Source of the DNA: Lactifluus volemus | Taxonomy: Eukaryota; Basidiomycota; Agaricomycetes; Russulales; Russulaceae | Direction: 5' to 3' | NCBI GenBank assembly: GCA_022376515.1 | Contig: WTXI01000003.1 | Location: 496,001 to 560,000 of the forward strand | Length of the DNA stretch: 64,000 nucleotides | Shown: one piece after another, positions 34,398 through 47,300 of the stretch | Layout of the letters: the number at the start of each line of letters is the position of its first letter | Numbering within the stretch: the stretch's first letter is position 1 | The notes under the pieces: model-generated | What the model saw: the letters and a program-made list of their open reading frames with translations, nothing else | The model's database searches: none | What the model was told of the DNA's origin: nothing | Made by a program: the position numbers and the translations under genes

Positions 34398-35353
34398 ATT
34401 CTGTACCCCCCTTGACCGGGCTTGTCTCAACATCGACTAGGCGACAGTGACGCATTTTCCCGGCTTCCTCATCTCGCCAGACCAGCTAATATCGGTCGTT
34501 CAAACATTCCGACGCTCTGCCTGCTTCCGACTCATCAATTCGGATCAATTGCTGGTCATATAGTACGCACAAATAGATTTCAGCGATAACGAAAATTGTC
34601 CCAACTCCCAAGAACCCCATGGGCCCAGCGTGGATCACCGAAAAAAGCATACGAATGACAACACTTCACTGGCTTCACTCCCCGAGCGAAAGAGGTTATA
34701 AATAAGTGCATGACAACAAAGTCCCCGTGAATCGTAGCGAGTAATTATTGGATCGTGTAACCGCGTAGATGCACGTTGTTTCTGTCATAGCGGAAGCATT
34801 ATGATCTTGGAGGAGGTGGTACTATTGAGACTCACAGACGCTAAGGCAGAGAACGTGGAATCCGCGGGAGGTGACTCTCTACTTTTGGCGACATACACAC
34901 AAAGGTGTGCAACGGGAGTAAAAAGCAGGCACGACACCCCACCTGGAGAAACGCACGTGGAGAGCCGATCACAAAAGCGGCTTATCTCGTGACACAGTTC
35001 CAGTGTTCACAACGGCGGTACATCATGTGGCACTTCCGATTGACACAGAAAAAATGACCGTACTGCTCATTGTCAAGTGACATCACAGTCAGAAAGACCA
35101 ACAAGAGATTCGTGAACTCGTCTTGCGCGAGAAGAGACAGGGGTCAAGAAATTGAAAAAGCTAACAGAACTTGAAGCCTACGAGTAACCGTGGCTGAGCG
35201 CTGAGCAGTCAAGCTGATGACGTCGATGACGAGCCTGAGCTTGGCGTATACGCTTCGAGCTGCCAGTGATGGAGCGCCACCGGGTCAGAGCGGCATACAG
35301 TGAGGTAGGTGAGACCGTGCGAAGTTTTTTCTGCATTTATAAAGCGCAACATG
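34398..35353. repeat. Non-coding duplicated unit downstream of KNH5 (copy 3)
   Basis: Third copy of the block at 8913-10283 and 13528-14639. No conserved coding frame. Confidence 0.5.
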
Positions 35354-36024
35354 CTACAAACGACAAAGACGTGCATGGCTAGCTAAAGTATAACCATGTA
35401 ATGGCCGGGGAGGGGAGGGGTAGGGGTCACGGTGGAGTGTCTCTAACGTGGAAAGGTGTGGGTGAGGTATCGGGGGTGGTAAGAGGGGTGATTGTGCCGG
35501 CACCCCGGGGCAGTCAGCCGTGGTCTTCCGGGGGGGTGGGATAGAGGGGTGACGTATCTTGTTCGTGCTTCTTGGAAGAAGGGGGCATCGGATAATGACG
35601 TGTTCGACTGCTGGAAGGGTTTGGGGCTGGGATTCTGAGGCACGTGGCCGATGGCGTGCGGAGTATTTACCTGTGAACGCGTGTTCAATAAGGAGACGAA
35701 TAGCAGAAAAAACAGGCCGGGGGGCTCCGGCGATCCCAAGCATGAACTCAGGGTGTTGGCCCGAAAGTAGGTGGGTGAGAGCTCTGAATGTGGGCCCGCG
35801 GCGAGGGTCATCCAGCCAGGTCTGGCCCCAGTTGTCAGGGCTTGCCGACGGGCTATGTCACGTAGGGCGGTGATAGTCGGTGGCGTGAGGGCTCGGATAG
35901 GCTCCTCGGGCGTGGCTGCGTTGGCAGCTTCGACAGCGATCTCTTGTAGGCGCTTAATTGCCGTGCGAAGTTCGGGACGTAGCGGCATGAAACGTGTCCA
36001 CAAACGCGGAGGGTGTGTGGTCAC
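35354..36024 (-). pseudogene. Retroelement ORF relic, copy 3 (longest)
   Basis: Minus-strand frames read LRPELRTAIKRLQEIA, ALTPPTITALRDIARRQA and GARPGWMTLA. After a frame change come MLGIAGAPRPVFSAIRLL, AFTGKYSARHRPR and VEHVIIRCPL. The order, and the ending with a hydrophobic 'EHVI-CP' block after a Gly-Tyr-Ser-Ala-Arg segment, resembles the C-terminus of non-LTR retroelement polyproteins in mushrooms. No catalytic reverse-transcriptase core is present. Two older copies lie at 10807 and 14640. Confidence 0.45.
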
Positions 36025-39000
36025 CTCAATCTTCTCACCTACATTTCAATCTACGAAGGAGTTTCCCATCAACATGATCCACAATCCGTATGCCAAAGTC
36101 TCTCATGCTCGATCTACCTCTCGATTGATCATTACTATAGCCCAGGTCCTCAAACCTCTGAAATCCAGCCCATCAGTCACCCACAAACTAGCGAAATTCA
36201 ACCGAGCTTGCTCCCTCTTCAGGTGACCGGTACGTATCTTTACGCTTCAATTCTGATCAGTACTTAATTTCTGTCCCATATTAGTCCTCAGAGCACACAA
36301 TATTCCCAGTCTCAAGACCCTCCTTGGCGAAAAGAGACGATTTTATGCTACTGTGACATACGGGGAGAGCAAGTGGCAGTCACGACCTGTGCGGAGGGTA
36401 GCGCATCGCGTGGAATGGAATGAGAATGTCGACGCATTGTGAGAAATGCCAAATCTAAATATTTATTTCTCCGTACAACTGAATCTCCTGCAGTGCTGTG
36501 CAGCCATTCTCCCATATAACAATATCTCTTTATGCGAAAAAGGCCTTGACGACAGACATCCTTATTGGAAGGCAAGAAATCACCTGTGAACCCCAACACG
36601 GTTCGTATTTTTTTGAAATTGTTAATTATATTTCTTGGCTAAGCGTCCTACATGAAGAACTTGACGTTGTTTTGGGCAGTACTGGCGGACATGTTGGAGA
36701 GCCAGCCACAGTGTTAACGATCAGCATGTCAGCAAACTCGAGTTCCTCTCTGATAGTAGCGGTCAACACCCCGAACCCCAATACGGCTGAGACGGCTGCT
36801 GCTGAAAGAGGTATTACGAGTGGTGCCCCTGTAGAACCAGTAGTGGATAATCGGACGAAGATATCACATGCTCTCGATCACGCTGAGGAAGCTATGGATA
36901 CGGTCAAGACATGGAAGAGTACAGTTAATGTCATCAAGTGCGTGATGGATACCATCGGTCCAATCGCAGATGTATGTCCAATATTGTTTTTTCTTGCCTT
37001 GCCGAGTCAACTTTTTCTGTTTAGCTAGTCCCCCATGCCAAGCTAGCATGGAGTCTGCTCTCAAAGATCCCCGAAGTACGGGTCCTTGTCTTATTACAGG
37101 ATATGGAAAACTCATTCTTTTTTTACCCCGCCACCAGACTTTGCTACACCAGTTTCAACGTGACGAGAACGTCCGGACACTACTTACGGCGATACGGGAT
37201 TCGTTTGAATTTACAAAGGAAGCGGACGTATTGAGGAACATCCGAGTGGGGTCTGCTCAGGTACAAATCCTCGACGAGATGCTGCAGTGCGTCTCCAAAT
37301 CTGCCGAATTTATCGAATCATATGCGAAGGATGTGCAAGTCGGTATGTTGTCTTGACTTTCTCGTTGCCCGTTATAAACTTGTGGTTTCCAGGAAAGCGG
37401 ACTTTGAAGAATATCACTGGCCAAGTTGACGAGAAAGTCGAAGACTATCGCGCCACCCTCGTCCGATTGCGAGACAATTTCCTCGCCAGCGCTGCTGTCA
37501 CCACCGAACTTACTGTGTTGGAAGCTGGTGCGTAATTCTGACAGTCATAAATTCGTCTGATCGTCGATGTAACAAGGGAAACACAGAAATGGGCGCAATT
37601 ATCAGAGAATTGCCTTACAAGGGAGGCTGGCGATTCGGCGATGAGAAGCGTTGTCTTCCAGGCACACGCGAAGATTTCTTGGATCATATTACCAAGTGGA
37701 TCGAGTACCCGAAATCTCAGCGTGGGTTGGTTCTCCTCGGCCAGGCAGGAACGGGAAAGTCTTCGATTGCACACGAGGTTGCACGTCGCTTCAACAGGAA
37801 GGGCCTCGGCTGTTACTTTACATTTCTGCGGAAGGAGCAGTCGAAAGAGGAAGTTTACCAACTGTTCACGACGGTTGCTCGGGACCTTTCCTATCGCCAC
37901 CCTACGTTCAAGCTCGCCCTTGGGAAGATCCTTAAGGAAGATCCATCTCTTTGTGGCACGCGAGACTATCGGATACTCTTTGAATCCCTGCTCGTCGAAC
38001 CGCTGAAGAATCTGCGACTTGCTGGCCCGATTCTCATTGTAATCGATGGATTGGACGAGAGTGGGGATACAACGGGCAAGATCGGAGTACACACATTTAT
38101 CGCGCATCACCTCGTCGACCTCCCACGAGAATTTCGCGTACTTATCACCTCTAGACCAGAGCATGGTATCGAACCTGCGTTCGCCAAAGCTTCGAATATC
38201 GACACCCTCTACATGGATGACAGCAAATTGGCTGCGAAGACGGAGCAAGATATTGGGATGTATCTTCAGAATGAGCTCCGTCCAGACGTGTTCGAAGACC
38301 ATGGTATCGAACTAGCAAAGGCGGCCGAGGGCCTGTTCCAGTGGGCTGCCGTTGCAAGCGGATTTATAAATATGCCTCCAGCTACTTTTGGATTTAGCGA
38401 GAAGAAGTGCGTACGGCACTTGTTGGGACGCTCTCGAGACCGCAATGGACAAGATCCGTTGGACAAGTTATACGAAGAAGTTCTCGAAGCGTACTTCAAT
38501 CCGCATGAAGCACAGATTCTATTCAGGTCCGTGATGGGACAACTTTTTGCCTCGATGGAACCCCTCTCCCTTCATTCTTTGATTGTGCTGCGTCGGCATG
38601 CCCCCATTGATGACCCTGCGGATTCTCGTCCAGTTGTCGAAATGCTCCGGCACCTCGGCTCGCTTCTGAGCAACGTCAATTCATCTGATCAAACGCGTCC
38701 CATCGTTCCTCTCCACACTTCATTCCGCGACTTTCTGACCAGCAGGAAGAGTGACGCATTTTATGTGGATCTTGAGGATGCCCACCGTCAGTTGGCCCAC
38801 TCCTGCCTTTCTATCATGCTCGACAAGCTGAGGTTCAACATCTGCGAACTCAAGTCGTCATATATCGCCAACAGCGATGTATCAGACCTTCCCTCTCGAA
38901 TCACCAAACACATTCCACATGCTCTATCGTATGCCTGCATTTTCTGGGACGATCATCTGGAACATGTTGCTTTCGAGCACGACCTCTTCGCGAAACTTCG

Positions 39001-41541
39001 ATCCTTCTTCGAGACCAAGTTTCTATTTTGGCTGGAAGTGCTTAGCATTAAATCTGCTGTGGCCCTTGCTTCGCCAGCATTATCGTCCTTGAAGACATGG
39101 TTACGGTCTGACCAGCAGAAGGTATGTACATCCCATAGTTCAATATGACATGTAGTGACTATTGGGCGAATTTGCAAAAGGCTTCCCAAGCAGACGTGGA
39201 GAACGTTTTGGGATTTGTGAATGATGGGTCCGCATTTGTGCGGTACTTTGGAATGGCCATGGCAAGGAGCGCTCCGCATATCTATATATCCGCGCTGCCA
39301 TTCGCGCCATCCTCTTCCCTCATCGCCAAGCATTACATTGGTCTATTTCCACACACATTGTCCTTGGAGCGCGGGCAGTTGTCTCGTTGGCCAGCATTGG
39401 AAATGACGATCCCGGCGCATGACGAATCAGTCGACGTTGTCAGATTCTCACCTGATGGACAACGCATTGCGTCAGGCTCACGAGATCACACAATTTGTGT
39501 GTGGGATGCTACAACAGGAGAGATTGTAGCAGGCCCCTTTACTGGGCACACCAATCATGTCTACTCAATTGCATTCTCGCCAGACGGGAAACGTATCACC
39601 TCAGGCTCGGGAGATGAGACGATTCGCGTTTGGGATGCCACAACAGGAGAGGTCGTAGCGGGCCCGATTACTGGACACACCCGTTGGGTCAGATCTGTTG
39701 CATTCTCGCCGGACGGGAAGCGCATTGCATCTGCTTCAAACGATGGTACGATTCGCGTGTGGGATGCCGCAACGGGAGAGCTTTCAGTGGACCCATTCAC
39801 TGGACATACCGATTGCGTCAGATCTGTTGCATTCTCGTCGGACGGCCAGCGCATCGCATCAGCATCGGATGATTGTACGATTCGCGTATGGGATGCTGCA
39901 ACAGGGGGTGTCAGAGTGGGCCCGTTCGCTGGACACACCGATAAGGTTGCATCTATTGCATTCTCCCCAGACGGACAGCGCATAGCCTCGGGCTCCTCAG
40001 ATCGCACAGTTCGCGTATGGGATGCTACAACAGGACAGATAATAGCAGGCCCATTTACTGGACACACCGATGAGGTCAATGATGTTGCGTTCTCTCCAGA
40101 CGGGGAGCTCATTGCCTCAGCCTCGGACGATTCCACGATCCGTGTGTGGGATGCCACAACGGGGAAGGTTGTAGCGGGCCCATTTATTAGTCACACCGAC
40201 CAGGTCTATTCAGTTGCATTCTCTCCAGACTGGCAACGCATCACATCGTCCTCGTTCGATCGCACGATTCGTGTGTGGGGTGTCGCAACCAGAGAGGTAG
40301 CAGCAGGCCCGTTTACTGGTCACACCGGTTGGGTCCATTGTGTTGCATTTTCGTCGGACGGGCAGCGCATCGCCTCGGCCTCGTTCGATCAAACAATTTG
40401 CGTGTGGGATGCCACAAAAGGAGAGGCCGTAGCGGGTCCATTTACTGGACACACAGACCGCATCTATTTTGTAGCATTCTCGCCGGACGGACAACGCATT
40501 GCCTCTGCTTCAGGAGATAACACGATTCGCGTGTGGGATGCTACAACAGGAGAGGTCATGGGCCTATTTACTGGACACACTAATTTTGTCACCTCAGTTG
40601 CATTCTCGCCGGACGGGCAGTGCATCATCTCAGGCTCGGGAGATCACACGGTTCGTGTTTGGGATGCCACAACAGGAGAGCTCGTAGTGGGCCCGATTAC
40701 TGGACATACCGATTGGGTCAGATCTGTTGCGTTCTCGCCGGACGGGCAGCGCATTGCATCGGCATCAGACGATCGTACGATTCGCTTATGGTCTGTCGCA
40801 ACGGGAGATCTTCTAGCGGGCCCATTTACCGGACATACCGGTTGGATCCTATCTGTTGCATTTTCATCAGATGGACAACGCATTGTGTCAGCCTCACGAG
40901 ATCACACGATTTGCGTGTGGAATGCCACAACAGGAGTAATTCTTGCAGGCCCATTAACACACGCCGATGAGGTCAACTCGGTTGTATTTTCGCCGGACGG
41001 GCAGCGCATTGCCTCAGCCTTGAATGATCGCACGATTTGCGTGTGGGATGCCATAACCGGGAAGGCCGTAGCGGGCCCGTTTACTGGGCACACCGATATG
41101 GTCTTATCGGTCGCATTTTCCCCAGACGGGCAGCACATTGCATCGGCCTCTGCAGATTATACGATTCGTGTATGGGATGTCCCATCGGAAGCAAGCCCGC
41201 TTCCTGAACACACTAAATCCATCGACTCTGTGGCATTCTCTCCGGACGAGCAGCGCATTACGGCCTCACAAGATCGCACAGATCACGTGGAGAAGCATGA
41301 CTTCAGAGTAGGAGACATTGAAAACATTCATTTCATGAACAAATTCCTGATCAATAACGATGGGTGGATGTGTGGGGAAGAGGGGGAACTTCTTTTATGG
41401 ATTCCCCAGATTCACCGGCCATATTTTCATAGATCTAACACTGTTTGGATTGCCGGTACGAACGAGACTTGGCTTGAATTAGCGAACTTTGTGCACGGAT
41501 TGAATTGGACTAAAGTATATGTTCACAATTTATCTAAATAG
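36000..41541 (+). CDS. NLR3: NACHT-WD40 STAND receptor, start unresolved
   Basis: Exons: first exon ends at 36229, then 36285-36438, 36494-36604, 36644-36971, 37025-37075, 37138-37342, 37393-37527, 37587-39121, 39181-41541. From the second exon on, 1626 residues read without a break. Domains as in NLR1: C2-like region, linker, NACHT (GQAGTGKS, ILIVIDGLDES, ILITSRPE), HTSFRDFL winged-helix motif, 14 WD40 units and the GWMCGEEGELLLW cap. Residues 1-519 of the NACHT exon differ from NLR1 at only a handful of sites. The first exon has no ATG in the required frame: a 1-nt difference near 36021 moves the ATG at 35988 out of frame. Either translation starts in an unseen upstream exon, or the N-terminus is lost. 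Confidence 0.75.
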
Positions 41542-42290
41542 GGTCAAGTATATGCACTATTTATTTATCTATTTCAGAGTTCCTGTCCAATCCCAGTGTA
41601 CACCATTTAGAGGCCATAATATTCAGCGGCTAGCCCATCAAAATGATAGGCACCAAACTCCCTGAACGATGGTTGAAAGCATTCTCAGAATTTACGGTCA
41701 CGCAAGGACATCCCTAGGATCCTGTATGCTCAAGATGGAAAGGCGATGCGAAGTTGGCGTCAAAAAAAAGAAAAAGAGACAGAAAGATGCATTTCGGTCG
41801 CTGGCGATAGTCTCAGCCCCACAGGGCCCAGTCTACGCTTAACCCTTTAGTAACTTGCATTTTGATGCGGCAGTGTTATAGACAAAATTCGTCGTAGAGG
41901 GGTGTCATACCATGATAATGGTTCACTGATAGCCGTGTAGAATAGCCTGGCTTTTGGTTCAATTAAGAGAAAACTCTCAATAGATCCCAAACTCGTTCAG
42001 TGGTCAGGTTAGCCCAAAATTAGGGTTAGGGTATATTCTCTCAGGACGTACGAGAGTTTATTATTGAGAACAAGCCATTGCATCTGACGCTATAGAAATG
42101 CTTTCAGACCTTGTGAAGAGGATGGATTCTAGCTGTCCCAATGCGTGATGAGGACAGTTAAGTCTCTTAGTTCCACGATTTGATTTCCGCGAGAAGGGAT
42201 GCCATCTCGACGACTCTTCGCCCACTGGCAGGCGAGCTAAAGGGAAAAAAGTGATGCCACTTTCAGGTAGGAGGGTCGACATTTACCTTT
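41542..42290. repeat. 3' flank of NLR3
   Basis: Third copy of the NLR 3' flank, with TTAGGGTTAGGG at 42020-42031. No coding frame recognised. Confidence 0.6.
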
Positions 42291-43289
42291 GAGGTTCTGT
42301 CCCTCTTCCCCTTCCAGTGGTGAATCTGGTGCTCGTGACAGGCAACAAAGAACTGTGTCAGCCCAGACTGCAGTCTGAACCATGACCTATCATGCTCCGG
42401 GGGGCGATGGTGTGGCCGGCTAAACGGGCACACATTTGCAAGGCCATCCAAGAAAACAAGATTCTCCGCATCCGACCGAGTATTGCGACCATCGAGAGTG
42501 GTGTCGTTGGAGGTAGCTTTTGCGAGTGCATGATGCTACAGTATTCTGGGAAAGTTGGACGTAGACGAAGGGCCGATTATAAGTCAAGAAACCTCGGCAC
42601 CCTTTTGACAGTGGAAAGACTTCTTTGAGTTTGTAGATTCGACTGCATAAAGAGCCATGATCGCACTCGTGCTGTAGATTGAAGAATCTCTTGGGGTGAG
42701 TCTGTGGTGTGGAGTAGCCCTCGATGGGGGGTGGGCTATTTGGGCAGTGCGTGCCTTAGTTTGGGAGGAAATTGCTGGATGGGAATAAGAAGCGGGAGGA
42801 ATCGCCATACCTGTACTTCTTGAGACTTCGGCGCAGAGTTGGTATGCCTGGTGGTCTTCCGTGTCAGCTTGGATGATGCTGGACTTGCGGCTCTCTGGGC
42901 AGTTGAGGTGGTGGGCGACCATGTCTTGGGACGAGGGATTCGGCCGACAGGCGGATTACTGTAAATGCCTCATAGGCGGACCAGCATGTCACTTTTCTTT
43001 TTAAAAGGACTCTGCATCTGTAAAGTGCTATATGTCTTCGATCCACAAAGACGTGCTCGGCACCACTTGTAAGAACAAGAGCCTAGTTTGACGGGTGGCC
43101 TACCTACATGGTGCTGCGAGCGTCCTTCTAGTCGTTATCCGTGATCAGTTGTGGGCCTCGCATTCGCAGGCTTGTGACTCCTATAAGGACGTTGCGCGGG
43201 CTGCCGGGGGTAGTTGAACTGGGGTGAGGTGGCGCTCTTCCGCGGTCCGGTTGAGGCACCTGGTGATCACGTGGATTGGCATTTGGATT
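42291..43289. other. Region between NLR3 3' flank and PlsC pseudogene 2
   Basis: Counterpart of 21431-22560, with several short deletions. No gene recognised. Confidence 0.3.
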
Positions 43290-44150
43290 GGCACTCGTGG
43301 TCCTCCCATCTACTTGCTACACCGCGCCTCTCAGTCGTCTCCTCTCACCAGATATTGCCTCTGCAACATTCTATATCTTAGCACCGTTGTATTTTGCTCT
43401 TCAGTAGGATATTTTTCAGCACTTCCTCTCTACCTTGCTAGGCAGGTGATACGAAGGCAAGGAACATCTCCACGTACGCCCATAGGAAACCATCAAAGAA
43501 TGGTGGATGTATCCCTCCTTGGAACGTGCGTGACAAGCCCCGTATACCTTCTCCATGCCTCTGATCATGCAGACTGTCGGCGTGCTCCCGACGGGGACCC
43601 GAGTGATGCCCAAAAAGTCACTCAATATATGCCAGTCTTTGGCCAATTCCTGCAAGCTGGAGGTGCAGTGTTTGTAGATCGCGGAAACAGTGCGGTCGCC
43701 GTGCAGTCACTTCAAGCTGCCGGAGAGGAAATAAAGAAGCATCACACCTCGATTTAGGTTTTCCCAGAAGGGACAACGTACCTCACGGCCTTATCATGGT
43801 ATGCGACCATTCAAGAAGGGTGTCTTTCACCTTGCCGTACAGGCACACCTTCCGCTCGTCCCCGTAGTATTTGAGAATTACTGGAATAAGTACCACAGTG
43901 TTTTCCGGCACTTTGAAAGTGAGAGGTGTGAATGGATCCTCTTGCGTGCGTGTTCCACTCTATTGACACTTTTCAAATCTTCAATGCTCCCACCAATTTC
44001 AACAGACGGTTTGACGACCGCAGATGTTGGCTGTCTCTCTCTTTGCGTTCGCGAGCAAATGCTTCAGGTATAATGCGAGATTTCTGATCCGAGTGCCCAC
44101 CACCGCCACCTGATGAGGCCGATAAGGCAAAGCGCGAACAGAGGGCCATG
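43290..44150 (+). pseudogene. PlsC-type acyltransferase pseudogene 2
   Basis: Sister of the relic at 22560-23559. Motif I (GNHQRMVD) and GQFLQAGGAVFVDRGN are readable. About 75 bp before motif I are deleted. The Trp codon before motif III is TAG (HHTSI-stop-VFPEG), and one base is inserted in the FPEGT block. The downstream Trp that is a stop in copy 1 is intact here. The lesions are therefore independent of copy 1. Confidence 0.7.
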
Positions 44151-44346
44151 ATCACGTGAAAGCCCAAATAAACATGCTGTAACTTACTCATGTACTTTGC
44201 ATTTATGCGATACTTTGTGGGATGGTTACACCAAGGAACGCTTCGCATATCTGTATGCTCATTTTTTTGAGAGACGGAGGACTAGCGCCATGTCGGATCT
44301 TAGGGTTTGACTTTACAGTAGTGGTGCCTGAGCGTGGTTGACCCCA

Positions 44347-47300
44347 ATGAGGAAAAAGGGTATCGAGTGTTGTTCTTACCTGTACTTCGCTCTGTATTTC
44401 AATCTACGGAACACATTTACAAGCTACGAACGCAAAAATGGTCCCAAACTCGTATGCCAAGGTCTCTCATGCTCGATCTACTTCTCGATTGATCATCACC
44501 ACAGCCCAGCTCCTCAAAACTCTGAAATACAGTCCATCAGTCGCCCACAACCCAGCGAAGTTCAACCGAGCTTGCTCCCTCTTCAGGTGGCCAGTATGTA
44601 TCTTTGTGCTTCCACTCTGACAAGTACTTAATTCTTTGTCCCCTGTTAGTCCTCAGAGCACACAACATTCCCCGTCTCAAGACCCTCCTTGGCGAAAAGC
44701 GACGATTTTATGCTACTGTGACATACGGGGAGAGAAAGTGGCAGTCACGACCTGTGCGGAGGGTTGCGCATTTTGTGGAATGGAACGAGAACATCGACGC
44801 ATTGTGAGAAATGTCAAAAATTTATACCTATGTGCAAACTGAATATCCTGCAGTCTTGTACAACCACAGTCCCGTCTTACAATATCTATTTATGCGAAAA
44901 AGGCCATGACGACAGACATCCTTGTTGGAAGGCAGGAGATCACCTGTGAACCCGGATCCGGTTCGTCTGTCTCTTAGAATTGTTACTCATGCATCTGGCT
45001 AAGCGCCCTATATGAAGAACTTGATATTGTTTTGATCAGCACTGGTGGACATGCCAGAAACTCAGGAGAGCCAGCCACGGTGTTAACGATCAGCATGTCA
45101 GCATACGCGGGTACCTCTTTTACTGCGGCAGTCAACACCCCGAACCCTACAGCGGCCGAAATGGCTAATTCGAACGACCCTGTTGCTGAAGGAGGTGCTA
45201 TGCGTCATATTGTCCAATCCGGAAGTGAACCTACCACGGCGGATTCCACCCCCCTATCTCGTTCATCCAGGAACGATGCCCTTCCCATTAAGAGTGGTAC
45301 GCCTGTGCGACAAGTAGCTGAGGGCCAGACGGAGATGTCCCGTACTGCTCTCAGTCGTGCTGAGGAAGCCATAGATGTCATCGATACGATAAAGACATGG
45401 GAAAGTGCTGTTAGTGCCATCAAGTGGGTGATGGACACCGTCACTCCAATCGCTTCAGTAGGCCCACCCGTACTGTCTTCGTCCATCCGTCCAGGGCTAA
45501 CGTCCGATCCTCAGCTGAACTCCTTCGCAGGTCTAGCATGGAGTTTACTCTCGAAGATCCCCGAGGTTTGTTCGTTATCCTGTCCCAGTGTACGGGACAA
45601 TCCTTTCTTTTTTCTTACCTTGGCGCCAGACCTTGCTACAGCAGATTCAGCGTGACAATAATATCCAAACATTGCTTGAGGCGATACGAGATGCATTCGA
45701 ATTTGCAGAAGAGGCCAACATTTTGCGGAGCATCAAGCCAGAGTCAAAGCAAGCAACAATCCTCGAAAAGATGCTGGAATGCGTCGCTGAATGTGCCACA
45801 TTCATCAGATTGTATGCGGAGGATGTGAAAGTTGGTACGTCGTCTTGGCCTTTCTTGTTGAGCCATTATAAACATATGCTCTGCAGGAAAGCGGACTTTG
45901 AAGAGTACCTTCGGTCAGGCCGATGGAAAAATAGATCAGTATCGCACCAGCCTCGTCGGACTGCGAGACAATTTCCTCGCCCGTGCTGCCCTCACCACCG
46001 AGGTCGCCGTGCTAGAAGCTGGTATGTAATTCTCATAGTCACGGTTACATGGTCTTTGGATCGTCGATCTAACAAAGGGATCACAGAGCTGGGCGCCATA
46101 ATCAGAGAATTGCCTTATAAGGGAGGATGGCGATTCGGCGATGAGAAACGGTGTCTTCCAGGCACGCGGGAAGATTTCTTGGATCATATCGTCAAGTGGG
46201 TCGAGAATCCGAATTCTCAACGTGGGCTGGTTCTCCTTGGCCAGGCAGGCACGGGAAAGTCATCGATTGCCCACGAGGTTGCACGCCGCTTCGACAGGAA
46301 GGGTCTCGGCTCTTACTTCGCTTTTCTACGGAAAGAGCAGTCAAAGGACGGGGTGTACCAGCTGTTCACGACGCTTGCTCGGGACCTTTCCTATCGCGAT
46401 CCTGCGTTCAAACTTGCCCTAGGGATGGCCCTTAAGGAGAATCCATCTCTTTGTGGCGCCCGAGATTATCGCACACTTTTTGAATCCCTCCTTCTCGAAC
46501 CGCTCAAGAGCCTGGAACTTTCCGGCCCAATTCTCATCGTCGTCGACGCTTTGGATGAGAGCGGGGACATCATCGACAAAACTGGAATACACACATTCCT
46601 TGCCCAGCATCTTGTCAACCTTCCATTGGAATTCCGAATACTCATTACCTCGAGGCTGGAGGACGGTATCGAAGCCGCTTTCGCAAAAGCTTTATCTGTC
46701 GAGATTCTCTACGTGGATGACGCGAAACTGGCTGCCAAGACAGAGCAAGACATTTGCGTGTATCTTCAAAGCGAACTCCCTCCTGACATTTTCCAAGATC
46801 ATGGTCTCGAGCTAGCGAAGGCAGCTGAGGGCCTGTTCCAATGGGCTGCCGTTTCATGCAGGTTCATAAATAAGCCTCCTGCTAATTTTGGCTTTAGCAA
46901 GAAAAAGTGCGTACGGCGGTTGTTGGGACACTCTCGAGATCGCAAGGGACAAGATCCGTTGGACAAGTTATATAATGAAGTTCTCGAAGGATACTTCGAG
47001 CCAGAAGAGGCACAGATTCTATTCCGGTCCGTCATGGGACAGCTTTTCGCTGCGATCGAACCACTTTCCATATCTTCCTTGATTATTCTGCGCCGACACG
47101 CCCCCATTGATGACGCCGAGGATTCGGATCCTGTTCTTGAAATGCTCCGTCACCTCGGCTCGCTTCTGAGCAACGTTAATTCATCTGATCAAACACGCCC
47201 CATTGTTCCTCTCCATACCTCATTCCGCGACTTTCTGACCAGCAGGAAGAGCGAAGCGTTTTATGTGGATCTTGAGGATGCCCACCGTCAGTTGGCCCAC

